In this document: positions 8,307-17,175 of the stretch, piece after piece
Numbering within the stretch: position 1 is the stretch's first letter
How the letters are laid out: each line of letters begins with the position of its first letter
DNA from: an uncultured Sphingomonadaceae bacterium
GTDB taxonomy: Bacteria; Pseudomonadota; Alphaproteobacteria; Sphingomonadales; Sphingomonadaceae
Reading direction: 5' to 3'
DNA length: 64,000 bases
Assembly (NCBI GenBank): GCA_947497455.1
Contig: CANMGU010000002.1
Span: 1,210,506-1,274,505 of the forward strand
Program-made: the position numbers and the translations under genes
Notes under the pieces: generated by a model
The model's input: only the letters and a program-made list of their open reading frames with translations
Told to the model about the DNA's origin: nothing
The model's database searches: none

Positions 8307-9587
8307 TTAGTTTTCGCTTTCCCGGGCAACCTCTCGCCAACCAATATCGCGGCGGCAAAAGCCGGTGGCGAAATCAATCTGATCCACCGCGGCATAGGCT
8401 TTGGTCTGGGCTTGGGTGGTGTTTTGACCAAGCGCCGTGACATTTAGCACGCGACCGCCATTGGCGATCAATTTTCCGTCAACCTCTGCGGTTCCGGCAT
8501 GGAATATCTTTGTGCCTTCACGTTCTGCGCGGGCGAGGTTCTGGATCTTTCCGCCTTTGTCAGGCTTACCAGGATAGCCGTTAGCGGCCATGACGACGGT
8601 CAACGCGGTTTGCGGATCAAATTCCGGTGCACTGACCTGACCTAGTTCCCCTTTGGCTGTGGCCCGCATGATCGCAGCAAGATCAGACTTCAGCCGCAGC
8701 ATGAGAACCTGGCATTCCGGGTCGCCAAAGCGCGCATTATACTCAATTAACTGCGGGCCGGTTTCCGTTAGCATCAGTCCCGCAAAGAGGACCCCGCTAT
8801 AAGGCGTACCTTCGGCGGCTAGTGTATCGACCGTGGGCTGGATGATTTCGTCCATGACCTGCTTTTGCAGCGCCGTAGTAAGAACCGGTGCGGGGCTATA
8901 TGCGCCCATGCCGCCGGTATTTGGTCCGACATCGCCTTCACCGACACGTTTGTGGTCTTGCGCCGTGCCGAACGGGATGACATTTTTGCCATCGGTGATC
9001 GCAAAAAAGCTGGCTTCTTCGCCAGTTAGAAACTCCTCGATCACCACTTCAGCGCCAGCATCGCCAAAGCCACCTTCAAACATCATTGCAATGGCTTCTT
9101 CGGCCTGCACGCGGGTTTCTGCAATGATGACACCTTTGCCCGCAGCCAGTCCGTCCGCCTTGATAACAACCGGAATTGCGAATTTGTCGAGTGCCGCCAA
9201 TGCATCCGTTATATTGGTCGTGCGGACATAGCCGGCAGTGGGGATATTGGCACGGGCACAAAGGTCTTTGGTAAAGCCTTTTGATCCTTCAAGCTGCGCT
9301 GGCGCTTGGTCAGGGCCAAAGACCAATATGCCCGCGGTCCGCAGACTGTTACCCATCCCATCTACCAAAGGAGCTTCTGGCCCTACAACGACCAAATCTA
9401 TCTTGTTGCGCCCACAAAATTGGATCACCGCTGTATGATCAAGAACGTCCAGTTTCACGCATTCCGCATGATGAGCAATACCAGGATTGCCGGGGCTGGC
9501 ATAAAATTTCTCGACAGACGGGGATTGCGCCAGCTTCCATGCCAAGGCATGTTCACGGCCACCGGACCCGAGCAACAGGATATTCAT
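8307..9587 (-). CDS. purD: Phosphoribosylamine--glycine ligase
   Basis: 426 residues, the normal length for PurD (GAR synthetase), which ligates glycine to 5-phosphoribosylamine using ATP in step two of purine synthesis. The N terminus [19 protein letters not shown], the central [12 protein letters not shown] and [11 protein letters not shown] are all PurD hallmarks of the ATP-grasp enzyme. The start at 9587 is fixed by the conserved N terminus; a longer frame to 9644 is not needed. The ATG overlaps the ATG of the divergent xseA by two bases, so both genes must be expressed from signals inside each other's coding region or through leaderless transcripts. Confidence 0.97.
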   Translation of the reverse strand: MNILLLGSGGREHALAWKLAQSPSVEKFYASPGNPGIAHHAECVKLDVLDHTAVIQFCGRNKIDLVVVGPEAPLVDGMGNSLRTAGILVFGPDQAPAQLEGSKGFTKDLCARANIPTAGYVRTTNITDALAALDKFAIPVVIKADGLAAGKGVIIAETRVQAEEAIAMMFEGGFGDAGAEVVIEEFLTGEEASFFAITDGKNVIPFGTAQDHKRVGEGDVGPNTGGMGAYSPAPVLTTALQKQVMDEIIQPTVDTLAAEGTPYSGVLFAGLMLTETGPQLIEYNARFGDPECQVLMLRLKSDLAAIMRATAKGELGQVSAPEFDPQTALTVVMAANGYPGKPDKGGKIQNLARAEREGTKIFHAGTAEVDGKLIANGGRVLNVTALGQNTTQAQTKAYAAVDQIDFATGFCRRDIGWREVARESEN

Positions 9588-11076
9588 GGACGACTCTCTT
9601 TCTCTAGACGCGAAGCTGTTAGCCGAGAGCGGCGCTGGCGACAATGCCGCTCCTCTGTCTGTGTCAGAAATTTCTGGTACACTAAAAAGAGTCGTCGAAG
9701 ATCGCTTTGGCTATGTGCGGATCAAGGGAGAGATTTCCGGCTATAAACGCGCAGCATCTGGCCATGTCTATCTTGCATTAAAAGATGATAAGGCGGTGCT
9801 CGATGGGGTGATGTGGAAAGGCAATGCAGGCCGGCTGCCCTTCCAGCCAGAAGACGGGATTGAAGTTGTCGTATCCGGCAAACTGACAACCTATCCCGGA
9901 CGTTCCAAATATCAGGTCGTGATCGACAAGATGGAATTGGCGGGCGAGGGTGCGCTGATGCAGCTTTTTGAAAAGCTGAAGGCCAAATTGCACGCCGAGG
10001 GACTGTTTGATCAGGACCGCAAACGCGCGATCCCATTTCTGCCCAAAACCATCGGTGTGGTGACGTCGCCGACTGGCTCCGTCATTCGAGATATACTGCA
10101 CCGGTTGGCAGATCGCTGTCCCAGTCATGTTATCGTTTGGCCGGTGTTGGTGCAGGGCGAGGGAGCTGCCAAACAGATTGCCGGGGCAATTGACGGTTTT
10201 TCAGGCATGCAGACTGATGGCGGGATGGCCAAGCCCGACCTCGTGATTGTCGCGCGTGGCGGTGGTTCGATTGAAGACCTTTGGAGTTTTAACGAGGAAG
10301 AAGTGGTACGGGCGATTGCAGATTGTTCCATTCCGCTTATCTCTGCCGTTGGTCATGAAACCGATACTACATTGAGCGATTTTGCTGCCGATCTGCGCGC
10401 ACCAACGCCAACGGCTGCGGCGGAAATGGCGGTGCCGGTACGCGCCGAATGGCTGGCATCGCTGAATGAATCGAAAGCCCGGATGGCACGATCAGTGCAG
10501 CGCAGCTTTGCCACTGCGCAAGAACGGTTGGAGGCACAGCGCCGACTGATGCCAGCGCTGACCGATTTGCTCCGTCCGCATCAGCAACGCGTAGATGAAC
10601 TGTCCGACGGAATGAAATATGCGATGGGACAAAATGTCGCTAAGGCCCGCAGCAGATTTTCAGTTTCAGGAGGCGCATTGCGGCCCGCGATGCTTCGCCA
10701 ACGGATGGATGCAGCGAAAAGCCGGCTGGATCGCCTGGACTTGCCGGTGGCACTGGTCAAACGGCCTCTGGATGATGCGCGTCAGCGGCTCGACAGCCTT
10801 TGGCGATTGGCGCAACAAGTGTCGCCCGATGGTCCGTTGAAACGCGGCTATGCGAGAATATCAGGATTGGACGATCAGTTTATTGGCAGCAAGGCAGCAG
10901 CTGAGCTTGCCAGCGCCGTAAATCTGCACTTCCATGACGGCACGGTGGCAGCGCAAATTACTGACGCGCCGATCGAAGCAACGAAAAAGGCAGCAAAAAA
11001 GGCTGAGCCAGCGGCCAGGCCAAAACCTGCTAAAGTCAAAAAACCGGTGGATGACAGGCAGCAGGATTTGTTCTAG
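9586..11076 (+). CDS. xseA: Exodeoxyribonuclease VII large subunit
   Basis: 496 residues. An N-terminal OB-fold (about 22-115; [28 protein letters not shown]) binds single-stranded DNA. The catalytic XseA core contains [14 protein letters not shown] and [18 protein letters not shown], then a long coiled region and a Lys/Ala-rich tail. With XseB it degrades single-stranded DNA into oligonucleotides in repair. ATG 9586 is the first start in frame and overlaps the purD start codon on the other strand (shared bases 9586-9587). An internal start closer to the OB domain is possible. xseB is not in the window. Confidence 0.96.
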   Translation: MDDSLSLDAKLLAESGAGDNAAPLSVSEISGTLKRVVEDRFGYVRIKGEISGYKRAASGHVYLALKDDKAVLDGVMWKGNAGRLPFQPEDGIEVVVSGKLTTYPGRSKYQVVIDKMELAGEGALMQLFEKLKAKLHAEGLFDQDRKRAIPFLPKTIGVVTSPTGSVIRDILHRLADRCPSHVIVWPVLVQGEGAAKQIAGAIDGFSGMQTDGGMAKPDLVIVARGGGSIEDLWSFNEEEVVRAIADCSIPLISAVGHETDTTLSDFAADLRAPTPTAAAEMAVPVRAEWLASLNESKARMARSVQRSFATAQERLEAQRRLMPALTDLLRPHQQRVDELSDGMKYAMGQNVAKARSRFSVSGGALRPAMLRQRMDAAKSRLDRLDLPVALVKRPLDDARQRLDSLWRLAQQVSPDGPLKRGYARISGLDDQFIGSKAAAELASAVNLHFHDGTVAAQITDAPIEATKKAAKKAEPAARPKPAKVKKPVDDRQQDLF

Positions 11077-11098
11077 GCGACTTTTTTGTTATGGAAGT

Positions 11099-11144
11099 GG
11101 TAAATATTTATCGGTAAATCACTATCGGTAAATCATCGGTAAAT
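11099..11144 (+). repeat. Four direct copies of GGTAAAT upstream of the DUF2093 gene
   Basis: GGTAAAT occurs at 11099, 11113, 11127 and 11138; the last three are extended to ATCGGTAAAT. Spacings are 14, 14 and 11 bases. The array lies between the xseA stop and the DUF2093 start, so it occupies the likely promoter or 5' leader. Directly repeated sites at near-constant spacing suggest multiple binding positions for one protein, but replication slippage could also create them. Confidence 0.6.
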
Positions 11145-11167
11145 GCTGCGCGGAGTAAGGTTTTCCT

Positions 11168-11377
11168 ATGTTAATGTCTAATCGCAACAAAGTGGCGAAG
11201 CTCTATTATATGCCGAACGGGTTTCGACCATTATCCTCTGGTGACCATGTTTTATGTGCGATTACCAGCGAGCAGATTCCGCTCGAAGAGCTTCGCTATT
11301 GGAGCGTCGAAAAGCAGGAAGCCTATGCAACGGCGCAAATCTCTGTCCAGGCGCACTTACCCGAAGAGGAAAAATAA
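11168..11377 (+). CDS. DUF2093 domain-containing protein
   Basis: 69 residues with the DUF2093 core: GDHVLCAIT, then IPLEELRYWSVEKQEAYA. This is a short alphaproteobacterial cytoplasmic protein of unknown function. ATG at 11168 follows GGAGTAAGG; an alternative ATG two codons later would hardly change the product. Only two bases separate its stop from the GTG of the M23 peptidase gene, so the two are probably co-transcribed. Directly repeated GGTAAAT elements lie just upstream. Confidence 0.9.
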   Translation: MLMSNRNKVAKLYYMPNGFRPLSSGDHVLCAITSEQIPLEELRYWSVEKQEAYATAQISVQAHLPEEEK

Positions 11378-11379
11378 CG

Positions 11380-12273
11380 GTGCCTAAGAAAATCATCATT
11401 GGCGGCTTGGCTTTGGCAGGTGTCGCGGCTCTCTCACTACCGTTATCATCACCTTTGGCGAAGAGTGCCGGGACGGAAGCTGCTGATGCGACGGAACAAT
11501 CTGCGTTTCGCAAAGCGGTCAAGTTCGGCTTTACCGGACAGGAAATCCAGGGCGGTGTGATGCTGGGCAATGCTCCGGCAGGAACGCGCAGCATTTCGTT
11601 TGAAGGGCAACCTGTGCCTGTGGACGAAGATGGCAAATTTATTATCGCCTTTAATCGCGACGCTGGTCAATCGGCGCAGATGGTCGCAACGCTTGAAAAT
11701 GGTCAAACGGTCAAGAAATTTTTCAACGTAGCGCCGCGAAAATGGAAAATTGAACATGTCAATGTCGCTCGCCGCAGTGGCGGGCCGAGCGCTGCGTTCA
11801 TGGCACGCCGTCGCCCGGAACTGGCACGGATCAACGCGGCGCGTCAGGTAAAAAGCGGCAGCAAAGGATGGCGCCAGACGTTCATCTGGCCTGCCAAGGG
11901 CCGAATTTCCGGCATGTTTGGATCACAGCGCGTCTACAAGGGTGAACCGGGCAGCTATCATAGCGGTGTCGATATTGCTGGTGGCGCAGGCACCTATTTT
12001 GTCGCGCCAGCCGACGGGGTCGTGACCCTGGCGGCGGACAAGCCATTCTCGCTTGAAGGCAAATTGCTGATGATCGATCATGGCATGGGCTTGAACAGCG
12101 CTTTTCTGCACGCCTCACAGATACTCGTCAAAGAAGGCCAGGAAGTAAAGCGCGGCGAACCGATCGGCCGTATCGGTGCTACGGGCCGTGCGACTGGGCC
12201 CCATTTGCACTGGTCGATGAAGTGGAACAAAGCGCGCATCGATCCGATCTTGCTGACCGGACCGATGGGCTAG
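11380..12273 (+). CDS. M23-family (LytM) peptidoglycan endopeptidase
   Basis: 297 residues from GTG 11380, placed there because GAGGAAAA precedes it and the signal peptide (MPKKIIIGGLALAGVAALSL) begins at that codon; the frame also runs upstream through the DUF2093 gene in another phase. The C-terminal peptidase domain has HSGVDIAGG and HLHWSM, supplying the HxxxD and HxH zinc ligands, so it is predicted active rather than a degenerate EnvC-like activator. Role: cleavage of peptidoglycan cross-links in the periplasm. Translationally linked to DUF2093. Confidence 0.92.
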   Translation: MPKKIIIGGLALAGVAALSLPLSSPLAKSAGTEAADATEQSAFRKAVKFGFTGQEIQGGVMLGNAPAGTRSISFEGQPVPVDEDGKFIIAFNRDAGQSAQMVATLENGQTVKKFFNVAPRKWKIEHVNVARRSGGPSAAFMARRRPELARINAARQVKSGSKGWRQTFIWPAKGRISGMFGSQRVYKGEPGSYHSGVDIAGGAGTYFVAPADGVVTLAADKPFSLEGKLLMIDHGMGLNSAFLHASQILVKEGQEVKRGEPIGRIGATGRATGPHLHWSMKWNKARIDPILLTGPMG

Positions 12274-12295
12274 AAAAAAACCGCCGGCTACGCTA

Positions 12296-12859
12296 TCAGT
12301 TTACGATCCGTTTGACCTTGAAGGCGCGGCCACCATTTACCTTGGCCACGAAGCTCCCTAGCGAACCCCGCTCAACAACAATTGAATCACCAACTTTGGG
12401 ACGCCGAGAAGTGCTACGCGGTGCTGAAGTTTGCTGCCAGACCGCGCCGTCTTCCAGCTTGAGGGTCCACTTACCACTGCGGCTATTGCGGACTGATGCA
12501 ATTGTTCCTTCTATTTGATCGATCTGGTCACCGTCATCGCCATCCCCACTAAAGAGTTTGATCCGCGGCAGTGATAATCCAAACAAACCTCGTCTGGCTT
12601 CGCGGACTTGTTCCCGGTCAGCAATGACGACCTGATTATTGGACTGAGCGGTCTCCAGGGCCGCGACTTTTTCATCAAAACAGGCCAGTCTTTGTTCGGC
12701 GTCCGTGATATTCTTACAAGCCACGAGATCTGTATAAATGGCTGGCGGGGTAGAAACCGCCTTGTCTTTTTCGGAAGCGACAGCCGGAACACTGCCTAAA
12801 AATGATGCACATATCAGTGCGGAGGCAATTCTGCGCGTCGCAATTTTTTGACCGTTCAT
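12296..12859 (-). CDS. Secreted hypothetical protein with ACKNITDAEQRLACFD motif
   Basis: 187 residues, with a signal peptide (about 1-29, RRIASALICASFLGSVPAVAS). The segment VACKNITDAEQRLACFDEKVAALE is a two-Cys helix motif seen in many short exported proteobacterial proteins, including type VI-associated VasI/TagQ-like ones. The C-terminal half (about 112-187) is predicted beta-rich and reads like a small barrel (GKWTLKLEDGAVWQQ). Convergent with the M23 gene, with only 22 bp between the stops. No function can be assigned. Confidence 0.75.
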   Translation of the reverse strand: MNGQKIATRRIASALICASFLGSVPAVASEKDKAVSTPPAIYTDLVACKNITDAEQRLACFDEKVAALETAQSNNQVVIADREQVREARRGLFGLSLPRIKLFSGDGDDGDQIDQIEGTIASVRNSRSGKWTLKLEDGAVWQQTSAPRSTSRRPKVGDSIVVERGSLGSFVAKVNGGRAFKVKRIVN

Positions 12860-13257
12860 ATCTCACTCCATCCCAATCTTGGTCGCGATTCCAATGACTA
12901 TCCTTCGCTGGAATCGATATTTGTCTTAGCCCTACCAGATTGGCGGCGGGGCGCAATCGCTTGGCATATGGTAAATGATAGGATTGGTTCTTTCTACGCT
13001 AGTGTAAATGAAATTGTGGGGCTTAACTGGTTAATTCACTTCGGCTCTCCCTATGTGACTGTGGCAAAATAGTTACATTATATACAAAAGCGCGCCGAAA
13101 AGCTGAACATGAGCTTTACAGGAATGTGCAATTACGGCATCTGCCAGCCATTCCGATGGAATATTGCGCGTGTCCAAAACGTGTTTGATTCGGTCGGGCA
13201 ACTACAGAAGCGGGCCATTGGGGGCCCTGCTCCTCCAGAATAAGGGACTGGAATAAC
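12860..13257. other. 398-bp gene-free region, presumed promoter and leader of the TonB receptor gene
   Basis: No ORF with coding character lies here. It separates divergent genes and must hold the promoter of the strongly codon-biased receptor at 13258. An AT-rich stretch around 13066-13085 is the most promoter-like part, and a short GGGCC/GGCCC hairpin candidate lies about 35 bp before the start. Neither is firm. Confidence 0.4.
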
Positions 13258-16200
13258 ATGAAAAAATTTTCGAAGCTGATGAGCGGTACGGCACCAGTGG
13301 TGCTCGGCCTCGCTATGGTTTCAGCACCTGCCTACGCGCAGGACCAAGACGTTCAGGACGCGGATGCAGTTGATGAGGAAGTCATCGTTGTTACGGGTTC
13401 TCGTATCAGTAACCCAAATCTGGAGCTTTCCAGCCCAGTTGGCGTTGTAACCTCCGAAGAGCTGGAACTGCGTCAGACCAACGTTGCTGAGCAATTCCTG
13501 CGTGAACTGCCAAGTGCTGTTCCAAGCATCGGTTCTGCTGTGAACAACGGTAACGGTGGTTCTTCCTTCGTTAACCTTCGCGGTATTGGTTCGGTTCGTA
13601 ACCTTGTTCTTCTGGACGGACGTCGTTTCGTTCCTGCAGATACAACGGGTCGTGTCGATCTTAACTCAATCCCATTGGCGGTTATTGAGCGAACAGACAT
13701 TCTGACCGGTGGTGCTACAACGACTTATGGTGCGGACGCTATCTCTGGCGTTGTGAACTTCATTACCAAGCGTGACTTTGCTGGTGTTGAAGCGAACTTC
13801 TCGCAGCAGATCACAGAAGAAGGCGACGGCAACGTGTTCCGCGCTGACTTGACGATCGGTGCTAACTTTGATGATGGCCGCGGTAACGTTGTTCTGAGTG
13901 TTGGTTACCAAGACCAGGACGCTGTTTTTCAAGGCGATCGTGACTTTTCCGAATTTAACGTAAGCTCGACCACTGGTCTTGCTGCTGGTTCGGGTAACGC
14001 AGTGCCTGCTAACCTGTTCTTCACTGCACAGGGACCATTGGATGCCGCCGGTAACGCAACTGGTACGACTCTGGTTGGCCAGGTCGACCCAGACGGAAAC
14101 GGCTTCTTCCCAGGCTTTAATGGTGGTGCTGGTCCGTTTAACTTTAACCCATTCAACATTTTCCAAACCCCGTTTGAGCGTTTCAACATTTTCGCTTCGG
14201 GCCGTTATGAATTGTCGGATGCCGTTGAAGTTTATTCTCAGGCTGCATTCTCGAAGCAAACCGTTTCGACGATTATCGCACCTGGCGGTTCTTTCTTTAA
14301 CACCTATCAGATCAACTTGAACAACCCGTTCTTGAATGACGGTGTTGCACAGGGCTTGTGTGGAGCTTTGGCTTTGACTGCAGGCGAATGTACCGCAGCG
14401 ATCAATACGCCAGACGGTGAGACGCTGGCTGACGGCACGCTGAACCCAGATTACCGGGAAGCAGCTGGCCTGATACCACGTCGTTCTGTTGAAGCTGGTA
14501 CGCGTAACTCTGAGTTCACCAGTACTCTGTTCAACCTTGTTGTAGGTGCACGCGGTAACATTACTGACAACATCACTTGGGATGTTTCCGGTACATACGG
14601 CGAATCAGAGCGTATTCAGCGTCAGAGCGGCTTTGCTCGCTTCCAGCGTTTGCAAAATGCTTTGATTGCTACTGACGCGAACACCTGTTCACAGTCTAGC
14701 ATCGCAGCGACGACCAACGACGGTCTTTGTGTTCCGATCAACTTGCTCGGTAACCTCGGTACGATTTCACCCGAGTCAATCGACTATGTGTTCAACCTGA
14801 CACAGCAAGTTATCACCACAACTAGCATTGCAACTGTAAACGCTAACATTGCTGGTGACCTTGGTTTCGGTATTTCAGAAACACCAATTCAGTTCGCTAT
14901 TGGTGGTGAATATCGTAGCTTTGAAGCAACACGCCAGTCTGATGAAGCATCTCAGACACCTGGTGCGGTTGTTGGTGGCGGCGGTGCTGCTCCCGATATT
15001 TTCGGTGAGTATGACGTTTATGACGCTTTTGGTGAAGTTAGCATTCCCGTATTCGAAGGTCAGCCTTTCGCTGAAAGCCTGACAATCGATCTGGGTGCTC
15101 GCTATTCTGACTACTCAACAGCTGGAACCGAGTTTACTTGGAAAGCTGGCGGTAGCTGGGAGCCTGTAATCGGTTTGACCATTCGTGGTAACTACCAGCG
15201 TTCATCACGCGCACCAAATATTGGTGAGCTGTTCGCACCAGTTGTTACTGGCTTGTCAAACTTGGCAACTGACCCATGTGCGGGCGGTGCTCCAGTCGGA
15301 AATGCTGCTTTGACCGCAGTATGTCAGGCACAGGGTGCTGGTAGCGTAGCTGCAATTCCTCAGCCAATTGCTGGTCAGATCAACATTACCACTGGTGGTA
15401 ACCCAGATCTGGGTGTTGAAACTGCTAGAACATGGACTGTTGGTTTCATTGCGCAGCCAAGCTTCGTTCCTGGTCTGTCTGTATCACTCGACTACTTTAA
15501 CATCGACGTATCTGGTGCGGTTTCTGCTCCAACCGTCGGCGATATCGTAAACGGCTGTTACAGTGGCGGTAACCTGGACTTCAACACGAACGTCTTCTGT
15601 CAGTTGGTGGAACGTAACCCAACAACTGGTGGCTTGAGTGGTGCTCCTAACGAGCTTCGTGGCCTGCTGCTTAACCAGAGTAACTTGGGAAGCATTGCTA
15701 CCGACGGTCTGGATCTGAGCGTTCGTTATGGTACAGATTTGACCGACAATATCGGTTTGAACCTGTCCTTTGACGGAACCTGGACCAACAAGAATACCTT
15801 CCAGGCATTCCCAGGTGGCGTAAACCGTGACTGTGTTGGCTTCTACAGTGTGAACTGTGGTTCTATTCAACCAGAATTCACGTTCACGCAGCGTACCACT
15901 GTAACGTTTGACGAAGTGTTCAATCTTTCACTTCGCTGGCGTTTCCTGAGCGGTACTGAGCAAGAGCCGCTTGACATCAGTTCGGGTCCAAACGGTGGTA
16001 ACAACCCAGCATTCCAGGGTACTACCGCATTGTTCGGCGACGTAGACTTCCAGCAGATTCCTTCTGAAAGCTACTTCGATCTAACCGGTCAATGGGATAT
16101 CAGCGACAATGTTCTGCTTACTGTAACAGTTCAGAACTTGTTCGATAACAGCCCAACTGTTGTTGGTTCAAACATCGGTACCACAGCGTTTAACAGTGGT

Positions 16201-16269
16201 AACGTTTACCCATCGACATACGACACCTTGGGTCGTCGTTATGGCGCAAGCGTTAAATTCAGCTTCTAA
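13258..16269 (+). CDS. Large TonB-dependent outer membrane receptor, highly codon-biased
   Basis: 1003 residues. Signal peptide (cleavage near AYAQ, residue 28), TonB box in EEVIVVTG (40-47), plug domain starting about 55 with FVNLRGIG and LLDGRRFVP, then a 22-strand-type barrel ending in the canonical terminal aromatic residue (ASVKFSF). Such receptors import siderophores, oligosaccharides, peptides or other large substrates using TonB energy. The gene favours GGT, GTT, CGT and AAC codons far more than its neighbours, typical of very highly expressed genes. A strong intrinsic terminator follows at 16296. Substrate unknown. Confidence 0.95.
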   Translation: MKKFSKLMSGTAPVVLGLAMVSAPAYAQDQDVQDADAVDEEVIVVTGSRISNPNLELSSPVGVVTSEELELRQTNVAEQFLRELPSAVPSIGSAVNNGNGGSSFVNLRGIGSVRNLVLLDGRRFVPADTTGRVDLNSIPLAVIERTDILTGGATTTYGADAISGVVNFITKRDFAGVEANFSQQITEEGDGNVFRADLTIGANFDDGRGNVVLSVGYQDQDAVFQGDRDFSEFNVSSTTGLAAGSGNAVPANLFFTAQGPLDAAGNATGTTLVGQVDPDGNGFFPGFNGGAGPFNFNPFNIFQTPFERFNIFASGRYELSDAVEVYSQAAFSKQTVSTIIAPGGSFFNTYQINLNNPFLNDGVAQGLCGALALTAGECTAAINTPDGETLADGTLNPDYREAAGLIPRRSVEAGTRNSEFTSTLFNLVVGARGNITDNITWDVSGTYGESERIQRQSGFARFQRLQNALIATDANTCSQSSIAATTNDGLCVPINLLGNLGTISPESIDYVFNLTQQVITTTSIATVNANIAGDLGFGISETPIQFAIGGEYRSFEATRQSDEASQTPGAVVGGGGAAPDIFGEYDVYDAFGEVSIPVFEGQPFAESLTIDLGARYSDYSTAGTEFTWKAGGSWEPVIGLTIRGNYQRSSRAPNIGELFAPVVTGLSNLATDPCAGGAPVGNAALTAVCQAQGAGSVAAIPQPIAGQINITTGGNPDLGVETARTWTVGFIAQPSFVPGLSVSLDYFNIDVSGAVSAPTVGDIVNGCYSGGNLDFNTNVFCQLVERNPTTGGLSGAPNELRGLLLNQSNLGSIATDGLDLSVRYGTDLTDNIGLNLSFDGTWTNKNTFQAFPGGVNRDCVGFYSVNCGSIQPEFTFTQRTTVTFDEVFNLSLRWRFLSGTEQEPLDISSGPNGGNNPAFQGTTALFGDVDFQQIPSESYFDLTGQWDISDNVLLTVTVQNLFDNSPTVVGSNIGTTAFNSGNVYPSTYDTLGRRYGASVKFSF

Positions 16270-16295
16270 TCTAAAAGGTTAGAACTGAAATGAAG

Positions 16296-16323
16296 AGGGC
16301 GGGCCAATTGGCTCGCCCTTTTT
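16296..16323 (+). terminator. Intrinsic terminator of the TonB receptor gene
   Basis: AGGGCGGGCC (16296-16305) pairs with GGCTCGCCCT (16310-16319) around an AATT loop, ten pairs including one G-U, followed by TTTT. It lies 27 bp past the stop codon. Confidence 0.9.
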
Positions 16324-16385
16324 CGTTGCACATGGTCGTGTAATCGGTACAATAAAAGCCATTCTGGTATTTGACAGGAGCGCAT

Positions 16386-16757
16386 ATGAGGGTAGCTTCT
16401 ACCGCAGGCTTGGCAATTCTAATTGGTTTCGTTGGTATAGCACCATCGAATGCTATGGATTTTATTCAAGATACCGGCTCGAATGCGGAGGAATCAGTCC
16501 CAGCGGGTTTGATTGTAGTGAAAATCCAGGAAGCCGAACCGGATGCTGATCAAAATTTAGCGATCAAGCCGGAAATTATCACCGATAGGCGACATCCAGC
16601 CTATGTACGTTGTCGAATAGAGCCAGTAGCTGGCTCCATCATGAAGAAACGCCGCATCTGCATGTCTAACCGCGATTGGAAAATCGCCATCAGGCGCGGG
16701 AATCAATATGCCACAGACTTTGTAGCTGACAATCAGCCAGGTTTTTTTGTGCCATAA
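16386..16757 (+). CDS. Small secreted two-Cys protein, paralogue 1
   Basis: 123 residues from ATG 16386, which has CAGGAG five bases upstream. Signal peptide about 1-23 (cleavage near SNA). The C-terminal half contains ITDRRHPAYVRCRIEPVAG and then KKRRICMSNRDW, i.e. two Cys about 19 residues apart in a basic context, likely disulfide-bonded in the periplasm. The next gene encodes a clear paralogue with the same motif. The pattern R-C-R-x-E-P-x-x-G-S-x-x-x-x-R-R-x-C-M recalls short alphaproteobacterial exported proteins without known function. Confidence 0.75.
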   Translation: MRVASTAGLAILIGFVGIAPSNAMDFIQDTGSNAEESVPAGLIVVKIQEAEPDADQNLAIKPEIITDRRHPAYVRCRIEPVAGSIMKKRRICMSNRDWKIAIRRGNQYATDFVADNQPGFFVP

Positions 16758-16813
16758 CATTGTCTTTTCACCCGATATTTTCTATCCCCAACATATGATT
16801 AGAAGGAAGAGTT

Positions 16814-17125
16814 ATGAAAAAAATTGCTTATGTCACCACCGCCGCTTTGTTTGGCGCATTAATGGTGAGTGCACCCGCCCATGCTGCCGGTTCCGACGCA
16901 GTCACGACTGAAGAATTGGTATTCAAAAACGAAAAACCAAAAAAGATCACGGACCGCAGTCATCCTGATTATGTGCGTTGTCGTTCAGAGCCTGTTATCG
17001 GTTCATTGGCAAGAAAACGCCGGGTTTGCATGACCAATAGCGAGTGGGCAAAACATAATCGCGCGGGTAGCAGAGTATCGCGGGAATTTGTCGAGGATAT
17101 GCAAGTCGGCCAAAACGCCGAATAA
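16814..17125 (+). CDS. Small secreted two-Cys protein, paralogue 2
   Basis: 103 residues with signal peptide about 1-24 (cleavage AHA/AG). It shares with the preceding gene the block ITDRSHPDYVRCRSEPVIG and RKRRVCMTNSEW, so the pair arose by tandem duplication. A GGAAGAG ribosome site precedes ATG 16814. The N-terminal part after the signal differs between copies while the two-Cys block is conserved, so that block is the likely functional unit. Function unknown. Confidence 0.78.
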   Translation: MKKIAYVTTAALFGALMVSAPAHAAGSDAVTTEELVFKNEKPKKITDRSHPDYVRCRSEPVIGSLARKRRVCMTNSEWAKHNRAGSRVSREFVEDMQVGQNAE

Positions 17126-17139
17126 TCAAACTAGTTTAG

Positions 17140-17175
17140 AATGGCGATTAGATTAATTGTGATCCGATCGCCATT
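17140..17175. terminator. Inverted repeat at convergent gene ends, possible bidirectional terminator
   Basis: AATGGCGAT (17140-17148) pairs perfectly with ATCGCCATT (17167-17175). It lies between a plus-strand stop at 17125 and the minus-strand stop at 17148, partly inside the latter gene. No good T-run follows on either strand, so the terminator call is tentative. Confidence 0.35.
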
